This document shows positions 23,461 through 35,261 of a stretch of DNA of 64,000 nt, in pieces; position 1 is the stretch's first letter; each line of letters opens with the position of its first letter. Source of the stretch: Paramacrobiotus metropolitanus (taxonomy: Eukaryota > Tardigrada > Eutardigrada > Parachela > Macrobiotidae). The position numbers and the translations under genes were made by a program. Under the pieces are notes generated by a model that was not told where the DNA came from, ran no database searches, and worked only from the letters and a program-made list of their open reading frames with translations. The DNA is taken from the NCBI RefSeq assembly GCF_019649055.1, contig NW_026570339.1, positions 62,001-126,000 on the forward strand, written 5' to 3'.

Positions 23461-23790
23461 AGCGGCGGAAATCGGTCGGTCGTTACAACTTACAAGCCAA
23501 GTGCATACTAACTAATCTCGTTAAAGCTGGCTTTAAACAACAAAGTCAAAAGGTGCAAATCTTGAAAATCAATCAGCTCATGGATATTCAACGGCAACGA
23601 TCACTTTGCAGTTTATGAATATACTGTACACGGACTTTAGAAAAGAAATGCAAATTCACGACAATATTACGAATATTACGTAAACAAAATGGAAAAAAAA
23701 TATCACGTAAACAAAATGCAACGGCTAACCTGTTACAGTCCTGACAGCCAAACGCGAAATTAAGGAAAATAAATGAGAAAACTAATCTGC

Positions 23791-24200
23791 TTAGTGCTTA
23801 CCAACAACCTTCTGCCCGCTCACGCTGGCCAACTGCGCCGATTCCACTTCAGCCTGCTCGTGGGAACGGCGGCCATGCTGCCCGGCGTCCGGCCCCTTAT
23901 CCTGCCGCTGCGAGACCTCGGCGGCGGCGGCGCGGTCCTGGAGGGGCTCGTCGATGGCCCGCGCGGCCTGGCCGCCGTCGCGGCGCTTCTTGTCGCCTTC
24001 GTCACTGCTCGCCTTCCGTTTCCGACCACTCTGCTGCACGACACCGCCGGCGGCGTGCTTCACGCTGTCGGCCGCCGCGTTGGCCTCGCGCCGGGAGTCG
24101 GACCTGCGCTCTCCGGCTTCGCCGGGGCCGCCAGCACGGGCTCATCCGGCGCCATGCGGTGGGGCTGCTTGGCGTCCTTCTTGCTCACGTCGCTTCCTAC
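23791..24200 (-). pseudogene. Ala/Glu-rich hydrophilic exon, copy 2 (frameshifted)
   Basis: This segment is paralogous to 21180-21768. It starts after a GTGCGTAG acceptor-like site with SDVSKKDAKQPH in one frame, then must shift frame near 24110 to continue as SRREANAAADSVKHAAGG and onward to the stop at 23791. Homology also covers the intronic flank (the TTACAATTCCGC/TAAACTGCAG words beyond 24205 match those beyond 21768). The frame break suggests a pseudogene, or a one-base assembly error. Charged composition with KRKASSDEGDKKRR predicts a disordered, basic protein. Confidence 0.45.
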
Positions 24201-24269
24201 GCACACAACCAAGCAGTTACAATTCCGCGTAAACTGCAGCCATGATTACACTGAGCTGCGCTAATACGT

Positions 24270-25020
24270 GATGATGTAACTAAATTTACTAATTGTCTAA
24301 TTAATTTACCAATGCAAATAATTAAAAAATAATTTCGTCAAAGTCAACTTGTCGGGAGTAATCAATTGAACAATTAAAATTAATACCAATTTACGCAAAT
24401 TACTAGTGTAACATTAATGGTCACAATAAAGACAATATTCAACCTTAATAACACGTTTTGATACTGATAAATCGCAATATTAACCGCAATGATTTATTTA
24501 AATAAAATGCAATCCATTTCTTCGCAGACTTGCATACCGTCCAGTTTCGGTTGCCACGGGCGAAACTTGAAGAGCACACCTGCAGAGGTAGTCGCTCCCG
24601 ACGCGTGCGGCGCCCTCCACCCGCTCCGCTTTGGCCGCTGGTGCTCGGGCCCTCGCCGCCTGCCTTCGGGAGATCATCGGTCACATCCCAGGTCAAACCG
24701 GACAAGGGAAGGTTCCTAAATGGAAGATTTCACTGGTTACACAACTGCTGCCTGTCTGCGGACAGACGAAATATTCTCCAAAATTTTCCTGATGGAATTC
24801 CCCACGTAAATCGTTAAATGGCATGAAAACCAACTGCTCGACATGCTTCGACCTTGGCGTGCTCTCAAGCACTGACATTATCGGCCACACGAATAAACTG
24901 TTGATTCATACGCAGTACGATTGCATTCAACAAAATCAGGGACTTACCTGACCACGTTAAGGCACACTTCCCGCTGTCCGCTGGTACCCTTTATAGCAAT
25001 GATGTCGTCCACTTTGCTCG
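24270..25020. other. Stretch downstream of the SNX-like exons
   Basis: No BAR-domain exon is recognisable here. A GC-richer block (24530-24700) is open on both strands but unrecognised. On the minus strand, 24725-24900 is open and encodes HVEQLVFMPFNDLRGEFHQE, without a known match. These could be terminal exons of a divergent transcript or chance frames. Confidence 0.3.
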
Positions 25021-25025
25021 CCCAC

Positions 25026-26589
25026 CTTCCCGAACAACCGCATCACGCCGGCCCCGCTGAAGGCGCTGGTGTTACTCGCTTTCGGCAGCGTCTCGTCCAT
25101 CTCCAGGAACTCCCGCAAGTCGGGGTCCATGCGCAGCACCGGGTGCTGCGCCGTGCGCGCCAGGAAGCGCTCCAGCGCCGCGCGACGCCGCTCCACAAAT
25201 TCCCCTGGAAAAAATCATCAAATTAATTTTGAAAATAATTCTTAACACGAAAACAAAATTATTAAATCAAATAAATTCCATTTGACTAAATCAAATAAAT
25301 GCTATAAAATCATTTGCAATAAATAAAAATCTTTTCACCGGAAGCGCCATCCTGCGCGGTGGTGTCGCCCTTGGACATTTTGACCTTGGCCATCCCGGCC
25401 ACGCTCTTCTCGGGCGCCGGCGGCACGAAGCGGCCGACGTGCACGTGCTTCTCCTGCAGCTTCTCGTGCAGGCCCAGGAAGTCGCTGAAGCGGCGCACCA
25501 CCGAGAACTTGCGGCGCCGGAAGACGGCCAGGTTCGTCTCCGTGCTGACTTTGTACTGCACGTACGCGTTCAACCCCTCGTTCACCTTCTGCGGCTCGCT
25601 CACCGTCACCGTCACGACATTGTCGTCCTCCTCCTTCGCTTTCTCCTCCGTAATCTGATCAAATAACATTTATTTCCGATTTTCAGAATTAATTATTTTT
25701 TGATTTCATAGGAAATTCCCAATGAAAACGGGGAAATAAACAGGAAAAATTAAAAATTATCGTTATTTTTACCGCATGCATTTACGTGACGAAAATAAAA
25801 AAATTACTTTAAACATGATTCACAGCGTTCACAGCATTCGCCAGGAAAACTGATCAAACAATTATTTCTGTCGTAAATAAGCATGAACCTGTTTTATGCA
25901 GTACGCGCTGCCTGAATATTGCAAACGAAAGCAACCGATAATATGCAGACGAATAAACCATAAAATTCACATTGTACAACTCACTACGCGTTTGGGCGCT
26001 GCGAAGGGCTCGTCGCGGTCGCGCGCGGTGGAAGAACTGGAGTCGGAGACTAGTTGATTTTGGAGATGGTGGTCGACGTCAGCGACGTCTGCGAGGCGTC
26101 GTCGCGGTCCTTTTCCTCGCGATTCTGGCTCTCGCGGCCCAGATCGATCTTCCGGAAGTCCGGCGGCGTCAAGTCGCAGCCGCAGCCGTAGGGATTATTC
26201 CGGCCCGCAGCGAATTCATCGCTCGGAGTGCTTTCCTGCAGAGAAACACGCCAGGAAATCAACCACGATCTGCTTTAATCGTCCCAGTAGTGTCAACATT
26301 AACGCAAGCTGACAAATCCATGTCCTGCACTTTGCACTCTACCTTGACCACAACAGGGAAGTGCGCAGGTGAATCAAGTTGAAAATACTCAAATTACTCC
26401 ACATCTTGTTCTCACTGCATTCTTGCCAGACAGCAGTTAACCGACTTCATCTGTGCCTACTATACTAAGAAAACACTGGGAAAAATAAAAACGAACCTCT
26501 AGAGCAGACTGGAACATGTCTTCATCCGGTTCAGGTTTGTTAAAGTCGATATCCGTAAATGCAGGTGGTCCTTCGCGTCCGTCCGACAT
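25026..26589 (-). CDS. SNX1/SNX2: SNX1/SNX2-like sorting nexin, PX domain, apparently BAR-less
   Basis: Sorting nexins 1/2 bind PI3P on endosomes through a PX domain and tubulate membrane through a BAR domain as part of the retromer coat. Exon 1 (26589-26497) encodes an acidic start (MSDGREGPPAFTDIDF). Exon 2 (26235-25985) encodes the acidic linker. Exon 3 (25654-25339) holds the PX domain: LNAYVQYKVSTETNLAVFRR, the phosphoinositide-binding RRFSDFLGLHEKL and VPPAPEKSVAGMAKVKM. Exon 4 (25204-25026) has FVERRRAALERFLARTAQHP and SNTSAFSGAGVMRLFGK, ending at an AAG|GTGGGC donor. Exons 3 and 4 join in phase 1. Exon 2 is 251 nt and changes frame near 26055, so one base is lost or two gained. No BAR exons are seen before 23.8 kb. 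Confidence 0.8.
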
Positions 26590-27158
26590 TTTAATGCTGT
26601 GCCAGTCAACCCCCGAATCGACTCTTCACCTCCTTTAAATGCCTCACAAGATACCTAATCTCGGTTCTTATTTTTACAACTGCAAGAAAAAAAATCCCGA
26701 AACCCAGAATAAATACACACGCTAATGCACTAGCAGGAAGCAAATTAAAAAATCACAGAGCGAAAAATATTTGGACCTGCCCGTTGGCCGTTTATTACGT
26801 AGGCACGGGCCGCAGTGCGGCAGAACAGGCAGCCGCCATCCATGAGCGGCGGCAGGTTGCGTACTGATATTGCTCCAATGGAATCCCCAATCGAGCCCAG
26901 TGGAATTGGCCACTGGTTAGTGGTTGCATGTATGCAGATTGCAGAGCTGATGGTGAGCACGAGTCCCGACCACGCGCTTGGCGAGTACAATAAGTAATTA
27001 TCGAAGTTTTCGACTGCGGTTAGTGTATGTAGTTAACTTCTGCCAACGTTAATTGTCAGCGTTTGACGGAAAATACGTTTTTATGATCTATCTATATAAT
27101 TATACACCAGGCAGGTAAAATCATCTACTATACCTACAGGCTACAGCTCATTTTTACC

Positions 27159-27200
27159 ATGGACAAAAGTCCAAGTTGCAGTTGCTGTGTCGCGAGTGCG
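27159..27200 (+). CDS. Possible small first coding exon
   Basis: ATG followed by 14 codons (MDKSPSCSCCVASA) ends exactly at a strong GTAAGT donor, and a TATATAA-like word lies about 60-70 bp upstream. It ends in phase 0, which is compatible with the frame upstream of the F-box gene's first recognised exon (acceptor near 30627). The link is speculative. Confidence 0.2.
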
Positions 27201-28223
27201 GTAAGTTATTGGCTTGCTGTGGGAATTTTTTCAAGTGGAGATTTCTCTTGGTTTTCAGTTTTTCTTTATCAGTCTTACAGTTATGATAAAAGTACTGAAT
27301 TAATTATTTCTCGTAACTCGTAAATCCCCGCCAGCGCAGCAGTTATGTTGATCTTTCCGAGAGCTATGGTTTCTGTTTTCATTGCCGCTTTAAAAATATG
27401 TTGGTTTCACTGTCGAGGGTTTTAGAAATCTTTTTGTCTATCCTGACGAGTGGCGAATATTTTGAAATGCAGCCGGCAGCCGTAGAAATGCAGCTGTAAA
27501 ATGGATGCGCAGCCTTCGATAACTATTGACCGCACATCAGGTGTAAAAAATTAAAAATAGACTTATGGAGAAACAAGATCTGATACAAAGATTATAATCT
27601 TTAAATGCCTCAAAAAGAAAAATCTGCTCAGTAAGGTAGTAAGGAGACTTTCCTAGGCCTTAAGAAATTTCGGAAAGCAAAGAATAAATTCTCCAAAGAT
27701 ACAGGATGCACTAAAACCATTTTTTTACTTCTCAAAAAAAATCTTTCAAATATTTTAATTACTATGGCATGCTACAATTGAAAAAGCCGATTCCACTGGT
27801 AACTAACTGTAGCTGTGTACAGCTAGGTACTGTAGTTGCTCTTTCGAAATCACGTTTGAACCACAGAATTCCCGCTACCGAATTTCTCGAGAACCATACT
27901 GTATGTGCGGACTCGGGTGCTGGATTATAATTGTATTAACTTGAAAATTGTATTAATTTAAAATAATTTAGTACCGGCTGCAATAACTGCTGAGTAGACA
28001 CGTTTGTTCAAGCCGTCCCGAAAACAGCGCTTGCAAAACTGGCGAGCGGCGATTTAGAGACGGATTGTTCACTAAAAGAACCTTTTTTGCGTGCGATCGC
28101 ATTCAAAATCTTCAAAAGCAGCCGACCTTTCATTACTGTCGAATTACGGTCAAACCTGCTACTGACTTGAACATTCAAGTCCAGCTTTTCAAAACGTAAT
28201 GAGTAATACCCTATTAATTAATT

Positions 28224-28260
28224 AAATGAAAGGCAAAGATGTGTACTTTGCCTTTCATTT
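28224..28260. other. Perfect 15-bp inverted repeat
   Basis: AAATGAAAGGCAAAG pairs with its exact complement after a 7-base loop. It is isolated, with no adjacent gene. Confidence 0.5.
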
Positions 28261-30663
28261 AGCGGAACGGAAATGAAAGTTATGGTTTTTGTTAACTAAT
28301 ATTCTTGTACTACATTGTCCAATACGAACCTCAATAAAGTAGTAGACAATGATTAATTATATAAATTTGTTGATCTTCAGTTGAAAAATTTTTTTTAAAA
28401 GAACTTACCTCTCTTACTGTTTCAAAATGCTCAAGGGTTTGAACTTTGAAGTTAAACATGGCTAAATTGTGTATAAAATTGTCCGAATCAGTACCGTCAG
28501 AAAATTATGAGAATCAGTAGAATCAGTATCAGTATAAAACTGTCAGAATCAGTAATCTGGATAAAAGTTGCCTCTTCAAATGAAGTATCGTGTGAAAACG
28601 GCGAGAGTGGCCGCAATTCAAATAAGTAATTGCTTCTGACGAAATTGGTCCGGAGCGCCGTGGTAAAGGGATTGTTCGGGTTGGGAACACAGACCACAAT
28701 AACGCGGAGGCGACGCCGAAGCTGACCATAAGTATTACCGACTACAGAGTGATTTTGTTGGGCAGTTCCACTGGTAAAGGAACCAGCTCCTGTTGCACTA
28801 TGCCGATAGCTAGCGGCACATGTTCAGTACAGGTACCTATACTAGGTCCGATCCAAACCGGTTACGAACCATTATATTACGACACCGTCCCTGATATGCA
28901 GTATCGCTCCACGTTTATTTATCTTGTATTGCATATGACATGCCATCCAGTTCTACAAATTATAGATGCTTGCAAAATATTAATTTTTATCGTCATTTTG
29001 CGCACGCATCCTTCCTTTAATAAAGCTATTAATTCATGTACAAGCAAGGAATGTCGGTGCGGCAGTGCAGTTTTTGTTGTCGGTACGTTGAGCGACATGG
29101 TTGAGAATGAAGGTTAATATTAATTTGCTTTTAAATTAGCTGGGCGGGAATAATATCATGGATTTTTGTTCTCGTTACTTGTGTTTTACAGATTGTATCT
29201 GTACATGCAATTATTTTTTTAAAAGAAGTCGTAATATGAAATTTTGTAGGATAGAATTAGACAGCTAGTGTCAAATTTATTGTGCATCTCAGTTTCTTTG
29301 GAGTCTTAGTCAATCGTCTCATGGAGAGTAATCCCGCGACTGTCACATGCGTTAAGCAGTAAAACAAATTAATTAAGGAAGCAAAAAAGGTCGTGAAATG
29401 ATGTACTGTTCGTAGTGGTACTAACGTTCCATGAGTAACGTACGCCTTTTTCATTTACTTATCTGGATAGTACACGCCTGTTTCTTCCTTTTTGAGCTAC
29501 CTAATAATTGGTTGTTGTAAACTCCGTTTAATGACGTTGGCGCTGTATTGTGTTTTGCCAATGGTTACATGTAAAAACGGAGAAGTCAGAAGTGGTCGTC
29601 TGTTTTTTTACAGAGAAAATCAGTCTTGACTAGAATTTTGTGTGAATGGCAACTGCAGTTAAGAACTTCCGTTATGAGCGCTCTCGTGTCTTCTCGTAGC
29701 GAAAACATTAGTGTGTGTACCTACCGGAAGTCATTTTTATCTGGATAACTAAATCATCCAGATTGTATTCGTGCACGTAGTTGGATTACTGGCAAAGTGG
29801 TTTGCTATTAGTCTGTGTATTAGGCATAAGAAATAGTCTGTGTATTAGGCATAAGAAATAGTTCATCTTCTTATTTTCCCACTTTATCTACCGGGTCTGG
29901 ATGGTCATCTAGTACGGTAGATGTATGTAGTGCATCTTCCGTATAGCATGTCAGTACTGTATTGTGCCATATAGCACTTGGAGTCTCGATCTGCGGGCTG
30001 TTTGAAGAGCATAGTCAGTCAGAATCTGTCTTCCGTGTCACCGTCCAGTGCCCACTGCGGGCATCATGGATCACGGTAAAGATGCACTTGCACTTCTACG
30101 GGAAAGGTCAAATGCTTCTCTCGTTTGGGAATGCTTGTGCCTTTCTTGTAGGAGCGTCTCACCGTCACTGGGCACGTATACATGAACGAACTTTACCTTA
30201 GCAGCCGTCTCGAAGAAAATTAGCCAACTGTGGCAAGGCCGGGTCGAGCTGTATCAGTTATATAAAGATGTTTGGTGATGTCCGAACATAGGTGGGGACT
30301 GGAGAGTCCCTTCCCTTCGATAGCCTCAGGGTTGCTTGGTTGTGAAGCTCATGCAATATTAGAACTTACTTTCCCTTTTTACAAACAATGATTTTATTTG
30401 CTGCGCAAAATGATGTCGACAGACTCAATTAACAGTAGAAAATTCTTGACGTTGGCGCAAAGCCAAAGCAAACGGTGCGACCTTTGCGGTTTGTTATGTT
30501 TTGGAGTGTCAAATGCCTTGAGGGGTACAGCCGTACTGGGTCCCGTTGCACAAGACAATAACTTATTCGAATAATTAGGCTTTTCCGCGTCGATAAAATC
30601 TAATAATATTGTGCTTTTTGTACGTAGGCTCCTCCCCCTCCGCGGTGGGGTACGGTGGGCCCG

Positions 30664-33600
30664 ATGCCGCTGTATGAGCCGCTACTGGCGGATGGCAGTC
30701 ACGTGAGCTACCGTAACACTGTCGCCGTCCGCAGCGTTGGCGGTGGCGCTGGCGACACCTGGTGGCTGGGCTACATTCAGGATATCGACGAGGACGGCGA
30801 GCGCGCCTTCATCCACTTTAACTCCACAACCGCCCCCGCTCGCTGGCTGCACATGCAGCACGTCTGGCCGCTGACATCGCTCTCGGACTGCAAGTATGTC
30901 AGGGGAGGGCGATATCATGCCAGATTTCCCATATTCGCGGCACTGCGGGACGAAGATAACGGACCCTTCCGTTTCCGACCGGCCGTTTTTGTGGGGAGAT
31001 TTCGGGGCTGTGACGCCGGGTGTAACTGGGGGTGTGAGATGTACTGCATCCGCACCCGCAGCGGCAAAATCCACAACAGCAGCGCCCCTACGCAACACAC
31101 TAGCACATGTACAGCGGGCACCTATATGGAGGTGGTCCTCGAGAGCCAGGTGGCCAGCGAATTACCACCTAGCGGTCCATCCTTGCTGGAGCGCCGCAGC
31201 GGCAGCGGAATGCGCTACACCAAGCACTTCATCCCTTTTGGCCAAGCCAGCGCTCTCCTCAGCGAGCCGTCCGATAAGTTTCGCATCATCAAGCATCTGC
31301 ATGACGCTCTTCCCGACACACTGGAATCAGGAGATGTACATCTGAGCCAGTGCTGCCGGTTTCACCTGCGCATCGAGCCGGACAAGGCCGGCTGCATGTT
31401 CATCGTCGTCAGTCTGGCCGATGACGCGGGAACGACGCGCTGGATGGCTGACACCTTGCCCAAAGTCCTGCAGACGCATCTGGCCAGCCGCGCCCTTCTG
31501 CCGCCTCTCGACCAGCGAGCATTTCGCGCCACTCAGCACCTCCCTTGTGCAGCCGGTTCGTAGTCTGACGTAGGCTAATATTCCTGCTACAGTAATATAA
31601 TATAATCTGTGTACTTGGCACTTGTACAGTTACGCATTTAATCGGCACTAACCAGTGTAACCACTATCCAGTAAGCCAACCATTCAATTTACGGTACAGA
31701 TATGTATAAGCCAATCTCTCTGATGGTCTGTCTGTCTCCCGGGCGGGCGACATTAAAGGGAGCAGAGTAGTAATAAGAGTTGATAATGATGTGTCTTCCG
31801 ACATACAATCTTGCAGGTCGTAAGATAGTATTATTGTCTAACAGTGTTGTATGGGAATTAAGCTGTCATGTCTGGCGTTGGGAGAACTCGCCGGCCATTC
31901 AGTCCGAAGAAGGGCTTGATCAAGATGGCCCTGCCGCTGCGGCGTCCTTTTGTATCAGCCCCACCCATAGCGCAAACACTGCAGTTTCCCAACTGAAAAG
32001 GTTTCCGTTCGGGACGATCTGCCGTTTGGCGGAAACGTTGACGTGGTTGGCGATAAGCTCGAAGCGGTCAACGCAGAATCTGCACAAGTTGGATTGCAGC
32101 TAAACGCGAGTATCATGTTTTCTGTGGAAGCGACTGCGAGGAAGAAGGGACGCAGGCCAGTGAAATACTCGACCGACGACGCCTACGAGTAGGTATGAAG
32201 CTAGCGTTTGTGCGAGGAGGAGGTGATTTTTACCCGGAGCAGCAGTTAACGAGCGAGGCAGTGGCCCGAATTGATATGGCAAAGCCGCCTTTAATAATCT
32301 CGCGCCTGCCAGTGCCGTCTCACCAAAGCGCTTTTCCTGCTGAAGAATTGTCTGTCTCTCTAAGCTCATGCAAGATCAACGCCCGAGCGAAGCGTTCCAT
32401 TACAATAATGCCCGCAAGTGTTGGACAAGTTCGATACGATCATTCGCAGTAGCCTGCAAAACAATAGCAAAGTGTCCATCGATGACGATATGTGCAAACT
32501 GAAAGCATGCAGGGACTTTTTGGATACTGTATTTTAAAGCTCTCCAGTATATTGATTTGTTATTAGTACTTTTATTACTGGTATACAGTACTTAATTATA
32601 TTAATTTATTCTAGTACGTATGTTATTACTAACGATATCACATTGAGAATCGACGTTAGTCTGCGTCGGAGTAGCGATCATTACTCCACATCGCTGCATC
32701 GAATGGGGAATGGGTCGATGCGTGAGGCTACCACGGCCTGAGCTGCACAAAATACATATATGCCGTGGTCGGAAGCCGAGGCAAAGCTGTGCCAGTGCCA
32801 GTCGCATGCGGTTTCGCTTCGGTTAATCTAGACGAAATGTTCTGTGCGATCAGAACGCCTATTTCCGCTGTCGGCTGAAACTGTCATTTTACTGATAAAC
32901 TGTGTCCTTGTATAGAAACCACAAACCAGTGACTGTTAAGCACCGCCAATCTGAGAAAATAATATAACGGTATATTTTAAAGACGGTTACAGCTCTAAAA
33001 GATTATCATGAAAAGGTGTACCGAGAATACTGTACTCTAGTTGCCTTTGTTCAGCTGTTTATTGCTCGATTTTGAAATATTGTATGTATGATATAAATTT
33101 TTTTATCTTCATTCTTTCCTGACTCGTAGATATCGAAGATAATGCCCCGATGTTGAGTGATTTGACGCCTTGGCTGCTGAGCGACATCCTGTCCCATTTG
33201 GACTTGCATTCACAAATGAAAGCAAAACGGTACGGTCGTAGGGATTATCTTTGCGCTCGCTTATTTTCTTTGCAAAGTAGCGACGATATTGAGCCACTGT
33301 CTGACAAAGATGATTCTAGTTCAGGCCACACACAGAGCACGGCTTAAATTGTAAAGGTCATCACCACAATGCAGATGAGAATGACACCGCTGTTTTGCTG
33401 CAATGGTGACAACGAACGTCCCTGCCAGAATTAATTCTCGCGCTGTGTAGCCATGTCGAAAAACATAACCGTCCCGTGGCAGTGAGACAATAAATTAATT
33501 AAACTACAATTACATTCGTTTCACGCCACGAGTAACGTAGTCGTACAGTATGTATTTGTATTCCGCTTTCTTTGTGACCTGTACTTCGGTTGTTTCTTTC

Positions 33601-34707
33601 ATTACGCTTCGCACTTTAAAGTTACACGAAAAGAGTTACCGGTACTTGCTTTGGAGACTGAGCAGTTGCAACGGGGTGGGGTGTAAACAAACAAGGGAAC
33701 TTGATCGTATTAATTTTCTGGAGATCCGGCTCGGGAAGGGTAGGCAACTGTTGTACATTTGGAGATGGGCGTTGTGTAGTTGTTATTATTGTTTTGAATT
33801 TCTTTCCTTGCCAGGGTTTGCGGCTTGTGGCAGTTGCTGCTGCGCAGTCCGCGCATGCAGGAGCACGTCAGCATCTCCTTCGAGAGCTGCTGGCACCTGC
33901 AGGTGGACACCGATAACTGCTTCAAAACGGCCTCCCTCCTCACGCGCTCCATCAGCAGCGCGACCATCAGCCTGACCCTCTTGAGAGTCGCCCCGCCACT
34001 GTACCCCGCGTATTTTTTGCACATGGTATTCGATGCCATGCAGATCAACTTGCCAGTACTTGTACTCAAAGACCATGTTAACGGCAAAGCCGCACCACCT
34101 GTGTACCCAGAAGAGCAGTCACGGTTAATCCATGCGGCAGCGCACGATATAACGCTCCTTAACAGCTCTTGCCACTGCGTCCTGCTGTACAACTGGCAGT
34201 TCAACCATCTCTTCGCTCGACAACTGTACGCGGTGTTTGAGGGCGGAGTCTCCTATAAAGAGCCTTCCGGCGTGACCTCCCGTCCTCTGCCCGAGCACGA
34301 GCGGCAGTGGATGCTGCGCCTGACGTACGAGTCGCGGGAACTGCCCATCGACCAGCTGCAGATCACCATTCCCAAACTGCTGCTGCCCTGCAGCGAAGGC
34401 ACGTGGCACATGGCCAGTCGCTTTATGTGCGCCGTCAACGAGCACTTCCCGCCGGTGACGCCGGAGATGTTGGCAAAGGTCACGGCGGTCTACGCCCGCT
34501 GGCGGCGCACCCTGACCTACCCCGACGACTGGCAGAGCATCCGCAACTTTCTCCGCCTGTGAGCCGTAATGACCTTTAAACAACATATGTAGATGTAACT
34601 GGAAACGTCAAGCGTGTAACATTTATAATACAGTAATTATTATGTACGAGTATGTTATACGCTTGACTTGTATATACTCGTGTATATATATAATAACTCG
34701 TATTATC

Positions 34708-34751
<44 letters not shown>

Positions 34752-35261
34752 GTAGTAGCACTCGTATATACGCTTGACCAAGTACAGTATATATACGGGG
34801 GAAAACCATGTCAGTCGAACCAATTCACGGCACTGCTGCCGTCACCCGGCTGGAGTGTGACGTTACGGCAGTACATGCGGCTAAATCAGGCATAAGCGGT
34901 ACATAAGCACCATGTTTAGCCACAACGTAAAAGTCCAGCCGGCTGACGGCAGCAGTACAGGGGAATGGTTCGGCTAGACACATTTTTCCCCCTATATAAA
35001 CCATGCACTGATGAATCAATGTTGTTCTTTTCGGTTTCGCAACTGCTGTGAGAATTAGGTGCGAGCGGGTCCCGGTCTAGTGCAGTCGGCACGGTATCGG
35101 CTGTACAAGTAGCCTGTGTTCTTGTTGTTTCTGGCAGATTCAGTGGATTTCACTCCGACGGAAGACCGAAGGTATGGGACGAGCTCGATCTGCGCCGTGA
35201 GGACTTATCCACCTGGAGCAAAATGGCTGTATACGCGATCAACGAGATCTTCCGCGTGTGA
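30664..35261 (+). CDS. F-box protein of an apparently lineage-specific family
   Basis: Four exons join in consistent phase. Exon A (30664-31555, from ATG; frame open further upstream to an acceptor at 30627) has a Tudor/Agenet-like start (GDTWWLGYIQDIDEDGERAF, FIHFNSTTAPARWLHMQHVW) and a second domain. Its donor (CCG|GTTCGT) is weak. Exon B (33130-33229) encodes DLTPWLLSDILSHLDLHSQM, the first half of an F-box. Exon C (33815-34558) completes it (KRVCGLWQLLL) and adds a long C-terminal region. Exon D (35138-35261) encodes GFHSDGRPKVWDELDLRRED to the stop. F-box proteins link substrates to SCF ubiquitin ligases. Length is about 620 residues. I associate this architecture with a tardigrade family, from memory only. 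Confidence 0.7.
31980..32537 (+). pseudogene. Coding-like remnant inside intron 1 of the F-box gene
   Basis: Within the 31556-33129 intron two protein-like stretches lie on the plus strand. One follows a CACTGCAG acceptor-like site (about 31983) and reads through GGNVDVVGDKLEAVNAESAQ and ATARKKGRRPVKYSTDDAYE to a stop near 32187. The second (about 32365-32537) reads QRPSEAFHYNNAR, shifts one frame near 32415, then LDKFDTIIRSSLQNNSKVSI to DFLDTVF and stop. The family is not recognised. They look like exons of a decayed nested gene or transposon. Confidence 0.4.
34708..34746. repeat. (TA)n microsatellite
   Basis: A nearly pure TA dinucleotide run of about 38 bp with interruptions beyond it. 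It lies in the last intron of the F-box gene. Reading frames with IYIYI runs across it are artefacts. Confidence 0.95.
34796..34992. mobile_element. Foldback MITE with TATATA flanks
   Basis: The ends (CGGGGGAAAA at 34796, TTTTTCCCCC at 34992) start inverted repeats of about 60 bp with mismatches, meeting at CGGCTGGA/TCCAGCCG. The centre also pairs (ACGTTACGG and GCGGCTAAA with their complements), so the whole 197 bp can fold into one long hairpin. TATATA flanks both sides, consistent with TA target duplication. It lies in the intron between exons C and D of the F-box gene. Confidence 0.65.

Larger units (their letters stand above)
26590..30627. other. Intergenic or 5' intronic region, mostly featureless
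   Basis: AT-rich sequence without long coding frames. Noted details are a possible small first exon at 27159-27200, a 15-bp perfect hairpin at 28224-28260, a short GAATCAGTA-type microsatellite near 28485-28555, and a two-copy 25-bp tandem duplication (GTCTGTGTATTAGGCATAAG) near 29813-29862. I see nothing else that I can support. Confidence 0.6.

Noticed and set aside
28749-29117. 122-codon plus-strand frame
   Set aside because: Cysteine- and isoleucine-rich AT-biased translation with no splice context, domain or homologue that I recognise.
34576-34895. Open frames with IYIYIY runs
   Set aside because: Produced by the TA microsatellite.
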